This document shows, one piece after another, positions 7,843-16,301 of a stretch of 64,000 bases of DNA; within the stretch, counting starts at the first letter, position 1, and every line of letters begins with the position of its first letter. Source of the DNA: Rhodospirillales bacterium URHD0017 (GTDB lineage: Bacteria > Pseudomonadota > Alphaproteobacteria > Reyranellales > Reyranellaceae). The position numbers and the translations under genes were made by a program. The stretch lies in assembly GCA_900110395.1 (NCBI GenBank), contig FODP01000007.1, forward strand, positions 248,001 through 312,000, given 5' to 3'. A model generated the notes under the pieces. That model had not been told where the DNA came from. It saw nothing but the letters and a program-made list of their open reading frames with translations, and ran no database searches.

Positions 7843-7874
7843 CCGCGTCGGTTGACAGGCCAGCCCCGACGCGG
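7843..7874. promoter_or_regulatory. Inverted repeat around a TTGACA box upstream of the Ldh2-type gene
   Basis: CCGCGTCGG (7843-7851) and CCGACGCGG (7866-7874) are perfect 9-bp inverted arms bracketing TTGACA at 7852-7857. The -10 region 17 nt later (AACGTT) is poor. It could be an operator over a regulated promoter for the gene at 7917. Confidence 0.4.
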
Positions 7875-7916
7875 AACGTTGCGCGCCGAAAGCGAAATCC
7901 CGGAGGAGACAAGGGC

Positions 7917-9017
7917 ATGGCCGAGGGCAAGAGTTCAGTCGGTGAAGTCAGGGTCAAGCCCGATCGGTTGCATGCCTTCACCATGGCGATCTGCCGGGCC
8001 GACGGCAGCTCCGATCAGGAAGCGCGGCTGGTCGCCGACCATCTGGTGCTGGCCAACCTGTTCGGCCACGACAGCCACGGGGTCGGCATGATCCCGCACT
8101 ATATCCAGAACACCGGCGTCGGCGCCTGCGTCCGTAACAATCATGCAAAGATCATCCGCGACAACGGGGCCGTGATCGTGATCGACGGCGGCGCGGGTTA
8201 TGGCCAGGTCGTCGCCAAGGAAGCCATGGATATCGGCATCGAACGGGCGAAGAAGCACGGCGTGTGCGTCGTCGGCCTCACCAACGCGCACCATATCGGC
8301 CGCATCGGCCACTGGGGCGAGCAGTGCGCGCGCGCCGGCATGGTGAGCACGCACTGGGTGAATGTGCACGGCCACAAGTCGATGGTGGCGCCATTCGGCG
8401 GCGCCGAGCCGCGCTTCACCACCAATCCCTACTGCACGGCGGTGCCGCGCAAGGGCAAGGAGCCGATCGTGCTCGACTTCGCCACCAGCCAGGTGGCGGC
8501 GGGCAAGGTGCGCGTGGCCTTCAACAAGAAGGTGCAGATGGAGGACGGCCTGCTGATCGACGCGGCGGGCAAGCCCAGCACCGATCCGGGCGTGCTCTAC
8601 AATCCGCCGTTCGGCGCCATCCTGCCGTTCGGTTTGCACAAGGGTGGCGGACTCGCGGTGATCTGCGATCTTCTGGCCGGCGCGCTGACCGGCGGGCGTA
8701 CGCACAGCCCGCGCACCATCAAGCCCGGCACCGACATCATCAACAACATGCTGTCGATCATCATCGATCCGCAGTCGATGGGCGGCACCGAGTTCTTCGA
8801 GGACGAGGTCGAGACCTTCATCACCTGGGTGAAGTCGGCCAAGCCGCAGCCCGGCGTGCCCGAGGTCCTGACGCCCGGCGAGCCCGAGCGCGCCCGCAAG
8901 GTCGACCGCGAGAAGAACGGCGTGCCGATCGACGGCACGACCTGGCAGCAGCTTCTGGACGTGGCTCGCAAGGTGCGGCTGAACGACACCGAGATTCCGC
9001 AGATGGCCGCGGCCTGA
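7917..9017 (+). CDS. Ldh2 family malate/L-lactate/ureidoglycolate-type dehydrogenase
   Basis: 366-residue NAD(P)-dependent oxidoreductase of the Ldh2/malate-dehydrogenase (YlbC/YiaK/AllD) family. Recognisable features are the N-terminal FGHDSHGVGMIP motif, NAHHIGRIGHW, and the MVAPFGG and GGRTHSP segments near the cofactor site. Members reduce small 2-oxo acids such as pyruvate, oxaloacetate or oxamate-type compounds; the substrate here is not readable. ATG 7917 has GGAGGAG at 7902-7908 with good spacing. Followed after 21 nt by a GST-like gene and then a DUF985 cupin, all on the same strand. Confidence 0.88.
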   Translation: MAEGKSSVGEVRVKPDRLHAFTMAICRADGSSDQEARLVADHLVLANLFGHDSHGVGMIPHYIQNTGVGACVRNNHAKIIRDNGAVIVIDGGAGYGQVVAKEAMDIGIERAKKHGVCVVGLTNAHHIGRIGHWGEQCARAGMVSTHWVNVHGHKSMVAPFGGAEPRFTTNPYCTAVPRKGKEPIVLDFATSQVAAGKVRVAFNKKVQMEDGLLIDAAGKPSTDPGVLYNPPFGAILPFGLHKGGGLAVICDLLAGALTGGRTHSPRTIKPGTDIINNMLSIIIDPQSMGGTEFFEDEVETFITWVKSAKPQPGVPEVLTPGEPERARKVDREKNGVPIDGTTWQQLLDVARKVRLNDTEIPQMAAA

Positions 9018-9038
9018 AACAACAAGGGGAGAGCGACA

Positions 9039-9659
9039 ATGGCCAAGATGAGACTCTACTACTCGCCGTCGTCACCCTACGCCCGCAAGGTGAGGGTGCT
9101 GGCGCTCGAGACCAAGCTCGACAAGAAGATCGAGATGATCAACGTGGCGCTGACGCCTATCCAGCCCAACGCCGATGTCGACAAGCACAATCCGATCGGC
9201 AAGATCCCGGCGCTGTCGGTCAAGGGCATGGACCTCTTCGACTCGCCGGTGATCTGCGAGTACCTCGACCACCAGCACAAGGGTCGCAAGCTCCTGCCGC
9301 GCAAGGGCCGCGACCGCTGGGTGGCGCTGCGCCAGCAGGCGATGGGCGACGGCCTGCTCGATGCCGCGCTGCTGGCGCGCTACGAGGGCTTCCTGCGGCC
9401 CGAGGATCGGCGCTGGCCCGACTGGACCAAGGGCCAGATGAAGAAGATCGACGGCGTGCTCGACCAGCTCGAGGCCGAGGCCAAGTCGCTCAAGGGCAAG
9501 CCGACGCTCGGTACGATCACGATCGGCTGCGCGCTGGGCTATCTCGACTTCCGCTTCGGCAATCACGATTGGCGCGCCAAGCGGCCCAAGCTCGCCAAGT
9601 GGTTCACGACCTTCTCCAAGGTGCCGTCGATGAAGGCGACAGTGCCGCCGGCTTCATGA
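9039..9659 (+). CDS. Glutathione S-transferase family protein
   Basis: 206 residues with the two-domain GST layout. The N-terminal thioredoxin-like domain has SPSSPYARKVR at the active-site end of strand 1, then NPIGKIPAL with the cis-proline, and DSPVICEYLD, the glutathione gamma-glutamyl-binding DSxxIxxYL pattern. An all-helical C-terminal domain follows. Expected role is glutathione-dependent conjugation, dehalogenation or isomerisation; the substrate is unknown. Its TGA overlaps the next gene's ATG by 4 nt (ATGA at 9656-9659), so translation is coupled. Confidence 0.88.
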   Translation: MAKMRLYYSPSSPYARKVRVLALETKLDKKIEMINVALTPIQPNADVDKHNPIGKIPALSVKGMDLFDSPVICEYLDHQHKGRKLLPRKGRDRWVALRQQAMGDGLLDAALLARYEGFLRPEDRRWPDWTKGQMKKIDGVLDQLEAEAKSLKGKPTLGTITIGCALGYLDFRFGNHDWRAKRPKLAKWFTTFSKVPSMKATVPPAS

Positions 9660-10072
9660 CGGCCGACGAGATCATTGCCCGTCTCGGGATGAAGCCGCAT
9701 CCCGAGGGCGGGCACTATGTCGAGACCTTCCGCGCGCCGGGTGAAGGACGCAGCTCGGGCACGGCGATCTACTTTCTGCTGAAGGCCGGCCAGCGCTCGC
9801 ACTGGCACCGGGTCGATGCCGACGAGATCTGGCATCACTATGCCGGCGCGCCCCTCGAGCTTTCGATGAGCGATGACGGCAAGGCCGTGCGTCGCCTGAG
9901 GCTCGGCACCGACTTCGGCGTCGGCGAGCAGCCGCAGGCGGTGGTGCCGCGCCATGTCTGGCAGGCCGCTCGCTCGCTGGGCGCCTGGACGCTGGTCGGT
10001 TGCACGGTCTCGCCGGGTTTCGAGTTCAAGGGCTTCGAACTGGCGCCACCGGATTGGCAGCCGGGCTCCTGA
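9656..10072 (+). CDS. Cupin family DUF985 protein
   Basis: 138-residue single-domain protein of the DUF985 (cupin_5) family. It starts LGMKPHPEGGHYVETFR, followed by the core GTAIYFLLKAG and SHWHRVDADEIWHHYAGAP, whose histidines form the cupin metal site, and ends with the Gly-rich VSPGFEFKGFEL. Function of the family is not established. Last gene of the Ldh2-GST-cupin cluster; a strong hairpin follows the stop. Confidence 0.85.
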   Translation: MTADEIIARLGMKPHPEGGHYVETFRAPGEGRSSGTAIYFLLKAGQRSHWHRVDADEIWHHYAGAPLELSMSDDGKAVRRLRLGTDFGVGEQPQAVVPRHVWQAARSLGAWTLVGCTVSPGFEFKGFELAPPDWQPGS

Positions 10073-10099
10073 TCCCTCCCCCGTCATACGGGGGAGGGA
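10073..10099. terminator. Bidirectional terminator-like hairpin between convergent genes
   Basis: TCCCTCCCCC (10073-10082) pairs perfectly with GGGGGAGGGA (10090-10099); one more G-C pair leaves a 5-nt loop. It fills the whole space between the convergent cupin and EamA genes. There is no T tract. Confidence 0.6.
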
Positions 10100-10100
10100 G

Positions 10101-10985
10101 TCATGAGGAGCGCCACATCTCGCGTGACGCCAGCACGGCGCCGACGGTGACCAGCGCGGCCGCGATCAGCAGCGCACCGGTCGGTTCGGCGAGACCGCAG
10201 ACGATCAGCAGCGCCGTCGACAGGATGGGCGTCGCATAGGAGAGCGCGCCCAGCGCGCGAATGTCGCCGCGCTTGACGGCGTGGTCCCAGAGATAGAACG
10301 CGGGCCCCGCGGGGCCGAGGCCGATCGCCAGCACGGCGAGCCATGCCGTCGTGGTGGCGGGCCACACCGTGCGCTCGAACAAGAGATGGCAGCCAAGCGA
10401 CAGCAGGGCCGACGCCGCGCAGAAGGCGGCGACGGCGTCGGTCGGCGTCTCGCCGAAGCGCCGCGACAGCACCGAGTAGAGCGACCAGACGATGGCGCAG
10501 CCCAGCGCCAGCGCGTAGCCCACGGCGTGTGCGTCGGTGAAGCTCACGCCGCGGCCGAAGGCCAGCACGACGATGCCGGTAAAGCCGAGAAAGGCGCCGA
10601 GCAGATGCGGCCAGCCCAGGCGCTCGCCGGCGAGCGGTGCCGCCAGCAGCACGATCAGCAATGGCCACAGATAGTTCACCAGGTTGGCCTCGGCCGGCGG
10701 GGCAAGCTGGAGCGCCGCGAAGTAGAGGGCGTGGTAGCCGAACAGCCCGCCGATGCCGAGCAGCCAGATGCGCATCGGCCAGCCGAGAAGACCGCGCCAA
10801 CCGACGCCGCGTGCCAGCGCGCGCACGATGCCGATCGACGCCCCCACCGCGAACGTCATGGCAACCATTTGGAACGGCGGGATCGGCCCAGCCGTCACCG
10901 ACAACGCCGCCAGGGCACCCCACAGGGCGATGGCGGCGAGGCCGGCGGCCATTGCGCGGCGTCGGTCGGCGGCGGCAATTCTCAT
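10101..10985 (-). CDS. EamA/DMT family transporter
   Basis: 294 residues, almost entirely hydrophobic, with about ten transmembrane helices arranged as two five-helix EamA repeats. The first half holds AAIALWGALAALS and PPAEANLVNYLWPLLIVLLA (the typical start of helix 4). The second half holds ALALGCAIVWSLYSVLSR and ALGALSYATPILSTALL. Probably an inner-membrane exporter of amino acids or metabolites; substrate unknown. Convergent with the cupin gene and divergent from the DUF1499 gene, with a 78-nt shared upstream region. Confidence 0.88.
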   Translation of the reverse strand: MRIAAADRRRAMAAGLAAIALWGALAALSVTAGPIPPFQMVAMTFAVGASIGIVRALARGVGWRGLLGWPMRIWLLGIGGLFGYHALYFAALQLAPPAEANLVNYLWPLLIVLLAAPLAGERLGWPHLLGAFLGFTGIVVLAFGRGVSFTDAHAVGYALALGCAIVWSLYSVLSRRFGETPTDAVAAFCAASALLSLGCHLLFERTVWPATTTAWLAVLAIGLGPAGPAFYLWDHAVKRGDIRALGALSYATPILSTALLIVCGLAEPTGALLIAAALVTVGAVLASREMWRSS

Positions 10986-11063
10986 AGGCGGCGCATAGAG
11001 AGGGAAACTGCACTTGTCGAGCCGTGCGTGTCTGTTGTTTCGCGGCTACGATAAAGCAACGCC

Positions 11064-11822
11064 ATGTTCGTTCGTCCAACCAACCCGGTCAGTCACCGTC
11101 TGGCACGCATGGCCTTCATCATGGCGTGCGTCGCAGCGCTCATTGTCGCGTCCTCAGGACCGTTGCACCGCTACCTCGGGCTCGAGATCGAGCCGGCCTT
11201 CACGATCTTCCGTTACGGCTTCTATTTTGCGGTGGCTGGCACGGCGCTGGGCCTTGCCACCATCGTGCCGACGCGGCCTGGCGATCGCCGGCGGGGCTTC
11301 GTGGCGGCGCTGCTCGCCGTCGTGATCGGAGGCGCGGCCGCCTACACGCCGCTCACCTGGTTCCTGCGCGCCCAGCAGTCGCCCGAGCTGAACGACATCA
11401 CGACCGACACCAACAGCCCGCCGCCGCTGGTCGTCACGCTGCAACTGCGCCGCGGCGCCTCCAATCCGGCGACCTATCCCGGCGCCAACGCTGCCGTGCT
11501 GCAGCGCGCCGGCTATCCCGACATCGTGCCGGTGATCCTGCCCGAGCCGCCGGCCGAGGCCTTCAAGAAGGTCGATGCCGTGGCGATGGCGATGGGCTGG
11601 GATATCGTGGCCCGCGCTCCGGCCGAGGGCCGCATCGAGGCGGTGGCAACCAGCGCCTGGTTCGGCTTTCGCGACGACATCGTCATCCGCATCCGGCCCG
11701 ACGGCACGGGCAGCAAGGTCGACATCCGCTCCAAGAGCCGCGACGGCGAATCCGATCTCGGCGTCAACGCGCGCCGCATCCGCGAATTCATCGCGAAGCT
11801 CAAGGCGAGCTCATCGTCTTAA
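11064..11822 (+). CDS. DUF1499 family membrane protein
   Basis: 252 residues. The first 100 or so contain three hydrophobic helices (about residues 15-33, 47-67 and 80-100). The rest is the soluble DUF1499 domain: RGASNPATYPG, YPDIVPV, KKVDAVAMAMGWDIV, and a C-terminal basic strand-helix region ending in serines. Function of DUF1499 is unknown; the arrangement points to an inner-membrane protein with the domain on one face. Monocistronic; a palindromic repeat element follows. Confidence 0.78.
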   Translation: MFVRPTNPVSHRLARMAFIMACVAALIVASSGPLHRYLGLEIEPAFTIFRYGFYFAVAGTALGLATIVPTRPGDRRRGFVAALLAVVIGGAAAYTPLTWFLRAQQSPELNDITTDTNSPPPLVVTLQLRRGASNPATYPGANAAVLQRAGYPDIVPVILPEPPAEAFKKVDAVAMAMGWDIVARAPAEGRIEAVATSAWFGFRDDIVIRIRPDGTGSKVDIRSKSRDGESDLGVNARRIREFIAKLKASSSS

Positions 11823-11826
11823 GTGT

Positions 11827-11950
11827 CATGTTCCTCTCCCCCTAGCCACCTACGCTGCGGTGCAGCTTCGGTGGCTTTAGCGGCAAGCCCGATCCAGGTC
11901 CTCCGAAGCTCCGCAGGAGCGAAGGGGGACTAGCGGGGGAGAGGAGCATG
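11827..11950. repeat. Palindromic repeat element of the CTCTCCCCC family, expanded copy
   Basis: Outer arms 11827-11842 (CATGTTCCTCTCCCCC) and 11935-11950 pair with one mismatch. About 90 nt with smaller internal hairpins (for example CCACC at 11847-11851 with GGTGG downstream) separate them. Compact copies of the same palindrome lie at 19184-19221 and 27397-27420. It fills the space between the DUF1499 gene and the histidine kinase stop. Confidence 0.65.
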
Positions 11951-11999
11951 ATCATGAGCGGAACTGGAGGTGCGCTCCGGCAAGACATGAGTTCGTCTG

Positions 12000-13442
12000 T
12001 CACAGCGGTAGCGTGAAGCGGAACGTCGTGCCCTGCTTGCCGCTCTCGGTGATCGCGATGTCGCCGCCGTGCGCGCACACCAGGTCGCGGGCGATGGCGA
12101 GGCCGAGGCCGGCGCCGCCGGCGCGGCCGCCGGTGACGAACGGGCGGAAGACGCCGTCGACCAGCTCCTGCGGCACGCCGGGGCCGTTGTCGCAGACATC
12201 GACAGCCAGGTCGGCGCCGTTGGCGCGGGCGCGCACGGTCACTGCGGTCGCCCCGGCCTCGAAGGCGTTGCGGCCGAGATTGATGAACACGCGATAGAGC
12301 AGGTCGCGGTCGGCCCGCGCCGCCTGGTTGTGGGCAACCTCGTTGATCCAGTCGCGCACGATGTTGGGATTGCTGTCCTCGCCCTGCTCCTGCAGGGCGA
12401 CGCCCACTTCGTCCACGAGATCGGCGAGATCGATCGGGGCGAGCCGCGGCGTACGCTGGTCGCGTACGTATTCGATCGCGTCGCTGGCGAGCCTCGCCGC
12501 CCGGTCGATGGTGTTGAGGATGGTCGGCGCGAGCGCGCGCGTGCGCTCGTCTTCGCTGCGCGCCAGCCGGTCGGACAACAGCCGCGCCGTCGACAGCATG
12601 TTGCGCAGGTCGTGGTTGATCTTGTTGGTTGCAGCCCCCACCTCGGCCAGGCGCGACTTCTGGCGTAGCGACGCGCGCAGCTCGCGCTGCAGGTTCTGGA
12701 ACTCGCGGTCGACCACGCCGATCTCGTCGCGCCGTTTGGTCGGCGGGCGCTCGGTGCCTGGCTCCTCCGGTGCGCGGCGGAAGGCGATCATGTCGGCCGA
12801 CAGGTCCTGCAGCGGCAGGATCACCAGCCAGCGCAGCGCGAGGTAGAGCAGGAAGGCGGTGAACAGCGCGATGATGATCGACAGCACCAGGATGCGGCTG
12901 GCGTAGCCGTACATGGCGATGCGCATCGGCAGCTCGTCGGCCACGATCCACACCATGGCGTTGGGCAGCCGCATCGATTGGCCGCCGACCCGGATGTAGA
13001 GCGGACCGTCGTTGGTCATCGCTCGCAGCGCGTCCCAGATCAACATCAGCGCGCCTTCCTCCTTGAGGTTGAAGGCCGGCATGCTGGGCTTGGGCTCGAT
13101 GTTCATCAGGGCCCGCTTCGACTTGTTGGGCTCGATCAGCACCACGGCGTCGACCCGGGCATGGTCGAGCAGGGTGCGCTTCACCTCCTCGGTCACCATG
13201 TTGTCGGGCGTGGCGTCGAGCGCCAGCGCGGCCAGAGTGCCGCTTTCGATGAGCTGGTTGAGATATTCCGAGCGGAAGCGGGCGATCGAGGGCAGGAAGA
13301 TCGCGATCTCGGCCGTCATCACCGCCGCCACGACCAGCGCGAGGATGCGCCACGACAGCCCGAAGGTGGGGCTGCGCCGGCGCACCGCCTGGGAGGCCCC
13401 CTTTTGGGCTGATTGCGCCTGGATGGTGACGTCGGCGGCCAT
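12000..13442 (-). CDS. Sensor histidine kinase
   Basis: 480-residue membrane-bound histidine kinase. Transmembrane helices near residues 31-50 and 181-206 enclose a periplasmic sensor of about 125 residues; a HAMP-like linker follows. The phospho-accepting His277 lies in NKINHDLRNML. ATPase motifs are the N box NLGRNAFEA (388-396), G1 DNGPGVP (418-424) and G2 GGAGLGLAI (442-450). The H box is an NHDLRN type rather than the common SHELRTP. No response regulator lies next to it, so it is an orphan within the window. The ligand is unknown. Confidence 0.9.
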   Translation of the reverse strand: MAADVTIQAQSAQKGASQAVRRRSPTFGLSWRILALVVAAVMTAEIAIFLPSIARFRSEYLNQLIESGTLAALALDATPDNMVTEEVKRTLLDHARVDAVVLIEPNKSKRALMNIEPKPSMPAFNLKEEGALMLIWDALRAMTNDGPLYIRVGGQSMRLPNAMVWIVADELPMRIAMYGYASRILVLSIIIALFTAFLLYLALRWLVILPLQDLSADMIAFRRAPEEPGTERPPTKRRDEIGVVDREFQNLQRELRASLRQKSRLAEVGAATNKINHDLRNMLSTARLLSDRLARSEDERTRALAPTILNTIDRAARLASDAIEYVRDQRTPRLAPIDLADLVDEVGVALQEQGEDSNPNIVRDWINEVAHNQAARADRDLLYRVFINLGRNAFEAGATAVTVRARANGADLAVDVCDNGPGVPQELVDGVFRPFVTGGRAGGAGLGLAIARDLVCAHGGDIAITESGKQGTTFRFTLPL

Positions 13443-13497
13443 TGGGCCGACTCTAGCGAAGTCGCCACCCCACTCCTAGGTGGCGCCCGTTCAACTC

Positions 13498-14175
13498 TTA
13501 GGGGGCCGTGACGACCCGATAATAGACGCCATTGGCGCCGTAGGCCGGCATGAACCACAGGCCATCGGTGCAGCCGTAGTAGGCTTGGGCGCCGACCGGC
13601 TTGTAAGTGCATCCGGCCGGCAATGACCCGTAGAGCGTGCCCGGCGGATTGGCCGCGACGGTGGCCGAGGCCGCGCCGGCCTGGACCCCTGCCGCGTAAG
13701 CTTGGTTGTTGGCGCTCGACGCTGCCGCGGCGCCGACCGCCGCGCCGGCCACCATGCCGGCCGCGATCGCGCCGCCGGTGTTCCAGCCGCCGCAGTTGTA
13801 GCAGTTGGCGCCATAGGCATTGACCACGGTCGGCGCGTTGTAGGCGCCGTAATAGCCGCCGTGATAGTAGTCCGGGCCGCCATAATAGTGATTGCCGTTG
13901 GTGCCGGTCGCCGACCACGCGCCGCCGCCGCCGCTCGCCGTGCCGCCGCGATAGCCCGTCGCGTTCCACGATCCGCCGCCGCCGCTGGCGGTGCCGCCAC
14001 GGTAGCCGGTGGCGCTCCACGATCCGTCGCCACCCGAAGCGGTGCCGCCGCGCCAGCTATGCGCCGACCACGACGAGCGATCGCCGCTCCAGCCACCGGC
14101 ATGGAAGTAGGCGGCCGCCGGGGCGAGGGGCGCTGCGATGGCGATGGCAGCGAGAAGAAGCAGGGTCCTGTTCAT
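13498..14175 (-). CDS. Secreted glycine/tyrosine-rich protein with 17-residue repeats
   Basis: 225 residues from ATG 14175, chosen because a good signal peptide follows (LLLLAAIAIAAPLAPAAAY). The mature N-terminus holds about three tandem 17-residue units of the type RGGTASGGGGSWSATGY (51-nt repeats in the DNA). Next comes a His/Tyr/Gly stretch (NHYYGGPDYYHGGYYG), an Ala/Gly-rich helix that could be a membrane-associated or glycine-zipper segment (GGAIAAGMVAGAAVGAAAASS), and a C-terminal domain with paired cysteines (GCTYKP, YYGCTDGLWFMP). Resembles a recurrent family of alphaproteobacterial secreted or envelope proteins of unknown function. Lies 16 nt downstream of the DUF2092-like gene on the same strand. 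Confidence 0.75.
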   Translation of the reverse strand: MNRTLLLLAAIAIAAPLAPAAAYFHAGGWSGDRSSWSAHSWRGGTASGGDGSWSATGYRGGTASGGGGSWNATGYRGGTASGGGGAWSATGTNGNHYYGGPDYYHGGYYGAYNAPTVVNAYGANCYNCGGWNTGGAIAAGMVAGAAVGAAAASSANNQAYAAGVQAGAASATVAANPPGTLYGSLPAGCTYKPVGAQAYYGCTDGLWFMPAYGANGVYYRVVTAP

Positions 14176-14191
14176 CGTGCTCTCCAAAATC

Positions 14192-14989
14192 TCACTTGCC
14201 CTTTTCCGTCGCGCCCGGCGGCGCGAACGGGATGCGGATCGTGCCAGCCGGGGCGGTGAAGGCGAAGGCATCGGCCGCCAGCGTCGGATCGATCTTCCAG
14301 TCCGAGAACATCACGGTATGGCGGTAGCGCGCCGGGTCCTCGAGGAAGATGGCGCGGGCCATGCGCGGCAGCTTGTCGTCGCTGCCGATCCACAGCTGGA
14401 CATGGGCGAACTTGCCGATCAGCACGACGATGTCGGTGCTCACACCGCCGACCACGGTCGACGTGCCGACGACGAAGGCGACGCGCAGGTTCTCGGCAAT
14501 CGCCTTCATCGGATCGCTGACGACCAGGTCGGTGAAGGGAAAATAGATCGCCGCCCGCTGGAAGGCCGCGCGCAGCATGGCGTCGATCGTATCGGGCGCA
14601 TCGACCGTCGCCACCAGCTTGGCCGCCGGCTCGTAGGCGTTGACGGTCTTGCCGTCGTAGTAGAACTCCGTGCGCGGCCCGTCGCCCGGCGAGATGACTT
14701 TCAGCTTGTTCGGACGCTGCACGGTCACCTGGCTCAGCGTGGTGTAGGCCAGCGGCAGGCCGGTGCGGTCGGGACTCTCGAAGATCGTGAACGCCGTGAA
14801 GCTCATCGACTTGGCGGCGGCGAGCCTGTCGGACATCGCCTTTACCAGCGCCATGGCTGCCGGCTCCATCTCGACCTTCAGGCCGAGATCGGGCGGCGAG
14901 GCGGGCGCCTGCGTCGCCGGCTGCTGGGCGAGCGCCATCGACATCGACAATGCCGTCACGGCGACGCTGGCAAGGAATGCGATCTTCAT
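14192..14989 (-). CDS. Periplasmic DUF2092-like protein
   Basis: 265 residues from ATG 14989. The start is placed there because a signal peptide follows (KIAFLASVAVTALSMSMALAQ) and the frame upstream lacks one. The body matches the DUF2092 pattern: a long helix (LVKAMSDRLAAAKSMSFTAF), strands with VQRPNKLKV, EFYYDGKTVNAY, and a C-terminal SDWKIDPTLAADAF-FTAPAG, which resembles the LolA/LolB beta-sheet fold that binds lipid tails. Role unknown, probably periplasmic. Forms a two-gene unit with the glycine-rich secreted protein. Confidence 0.75.
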   Translation of the reverse strand: MKIAFLASVAVTALSMSMALAQQPATQAPASPPDLGLKVEMEPAAMALVKAMSDRLAAAKSMSFTAFTIFESPDRTGLPLAYTTLSQVTVQRPNKLKVISPGDGPRTEFYYDGKTVNAYEPAAKLVATVDAPDTIDAMLRAAFQRAAIYFPFTDLVVSDPMKAIAENLRVAFVVGTSTVVGGVSTDIVVLIGKFAHVQLWIGSDDKLPRMARAIFLEDPARYRHTVMFSDWKIDPTLAADAFAFTAPAGTIRIPFAPPGATEKGK

Positions 14990-15045
14990 TCGGTACTCTC
15001 TCCAGGGACTGCCGGGATGATCGACATTTTCGGTGACGGACGCAA

Positions 15046-16296
15046 TCAGTGCGAGTCCGGTCCGGTGATCAGGCGCACGCCCGACTGGAAAGTTGCATAG
15101 GACCACAGCCAGTCGAACAGCACGACGAAGCGGTTACGAAAGCCGATCAGGAACGTGATGTGGATCATGCCCCACAGCAGCCACGCCAGGGTGCCGTCGA
15201 CTTTCAGCCAGCCGAAGTCGGCCACCGCCGCGCGCCGGCCGATCGTCGCCATGGCGCCATAGTCGCGATAGCGGAAAGGGCCGGGTGCGGTCCGGCCGGC
15301 GATCCGTGCCCGCAACAGGCGCGCAACATAGGCGCCCTGCTGCTTGGCCACCGGCGCCAGGCCGGGCAGCGGCTGGCCGTTCGGGCCCAGAGCATGCGCG
15401 GTATCGCCGATCACGAAGATTTCCGGATGGCCGGGTACGGTGAGATCCGGACCGACGACGACCCGGCCAACGCGATCCTTCTCGACGCCCAGCCACTTCG
15501 AGGCCGACGAGGAAGCGACTCCGGCCGCCCAGACGATGGTCGCGGCCTCCAGGCGTTCGTCGTCGATGGTGACGCCCCTCTCGTCGCACTCGGACACGGG
15601 CTTGCCCAGGCGAACCTCGACATGCAGGCGTTTCAGCGAGCGCAGCGCCGATTCGCTCAGTTGCGGCGGGAAGGCGGCCAGCACGCGTGGGCCCCCTTCG
15701 ACCAGCACGATGCGCGCGTCGCGCGGATTGATGGCGCGGAAATCGTACCGAAGTGCCACGTGGGCGAGCTCGGCGATGGCGCCCGCCATCTCCACGCCCG
15801 TCGGGCCGGCGCCGATCACCACGAAGGTGAGAAAGCGCCGTCGCGCCTCGGGATCGTCGGTCTGCTCGGCCTGCTCGAAAGCCGACAGGATGCGGCGCCG
15901 GATGCCGGTGGCGTCGTCGATATTCTTCAGCGCCGGCGCCACGCTCTCCCATTCGTCATGGCCGAAATAGGCGTGCCGCGCGCCGGTGGCCAGCACCAGC
16001 GTGTCGTAGGCGATCTCGCGATCCTCGAGCTTCACAATGCGACGCTGGCGGTCGACGCCCGTCACGCGGCCCATGACCACGCGCACGTTCGAGGCCTTGC
16101 GCAGGATCGAGCGGATCGGCTGGGCGATCTGCGCCGGCGACAGGCCGGCCGTGGCCACCTGATAGAGCAGCGGCTGGAAGAGGTGGTAGTTGCGCCGGTC
16201 GATCACCGTGACGTCGGCAGCGGCACCGGCGAGGCTGTGCGCGGCGCTCAGGCCGCCGAAGCCGGCGCCGACGATGACGATATGGGGGCGGGACAT
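15046..16296 (-). CDS. Type II NADH dehydrogenase-like FAD oxidoreductase
   Basis: 416 residues with two dinucleotide-binding motifs: GAGFGG at residues 10-15 for FAD, and VIGAGPTGVEMAG near residue 165 for NAD(P)H. The ATG (VLATGARHAYFG) and GD (FVIGDTAHAL) FAD motifs are present. The C-terminus has hydrophobic amphipathic helices (WLLWGMIHITFLIGF) typical of NDH-2 membrane attachment. It oxidises NADH and passes electrons to quinone without proton pumping. The start ATG 16296 is 5 nt after the stop of the upstream flavoprotein gene, in a three-gene operon with it and the TVP38 protein. Confidence 0.88.
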   Translation of the reverse strand: MSRPHIVIVGAGFGGLSAAHSLAGAAADVTVIDRRNYHLFQPLLYQVATAGLSPAQIAQPIRSILRKASNVRVVMGRVTGVDRQRRIVKLEDREIAYDTLVLATGARHAYFGHDEWESVAPALKNIDDATGIRRRILSAFEQAEQTDDPEARRRFLTFVVIGAGPTGVEMAGAIAELAHVALRYDFRAINPRDARIVLVEGGPRVLAAFPPQLSESALRSLKRLHVEVRLGKPVSECDERGVTIDDERLEAATIVWAAGVASSSASKWLGVEKDRVGRVVVGPDLTVPGHPEIFVIGDTAHALGPNGQPLPGLAPVAKQQGAYVARLLRARIAGRTAPGPFRYRDYGAMATIGRRAAVADFGWLKVDGTLAWLLWGMIHITFLIGFRNRFVVLFDWLWSYATFQSGVRLITGPDSH

Positions 16297-16301
16297 CGTC
16301 G

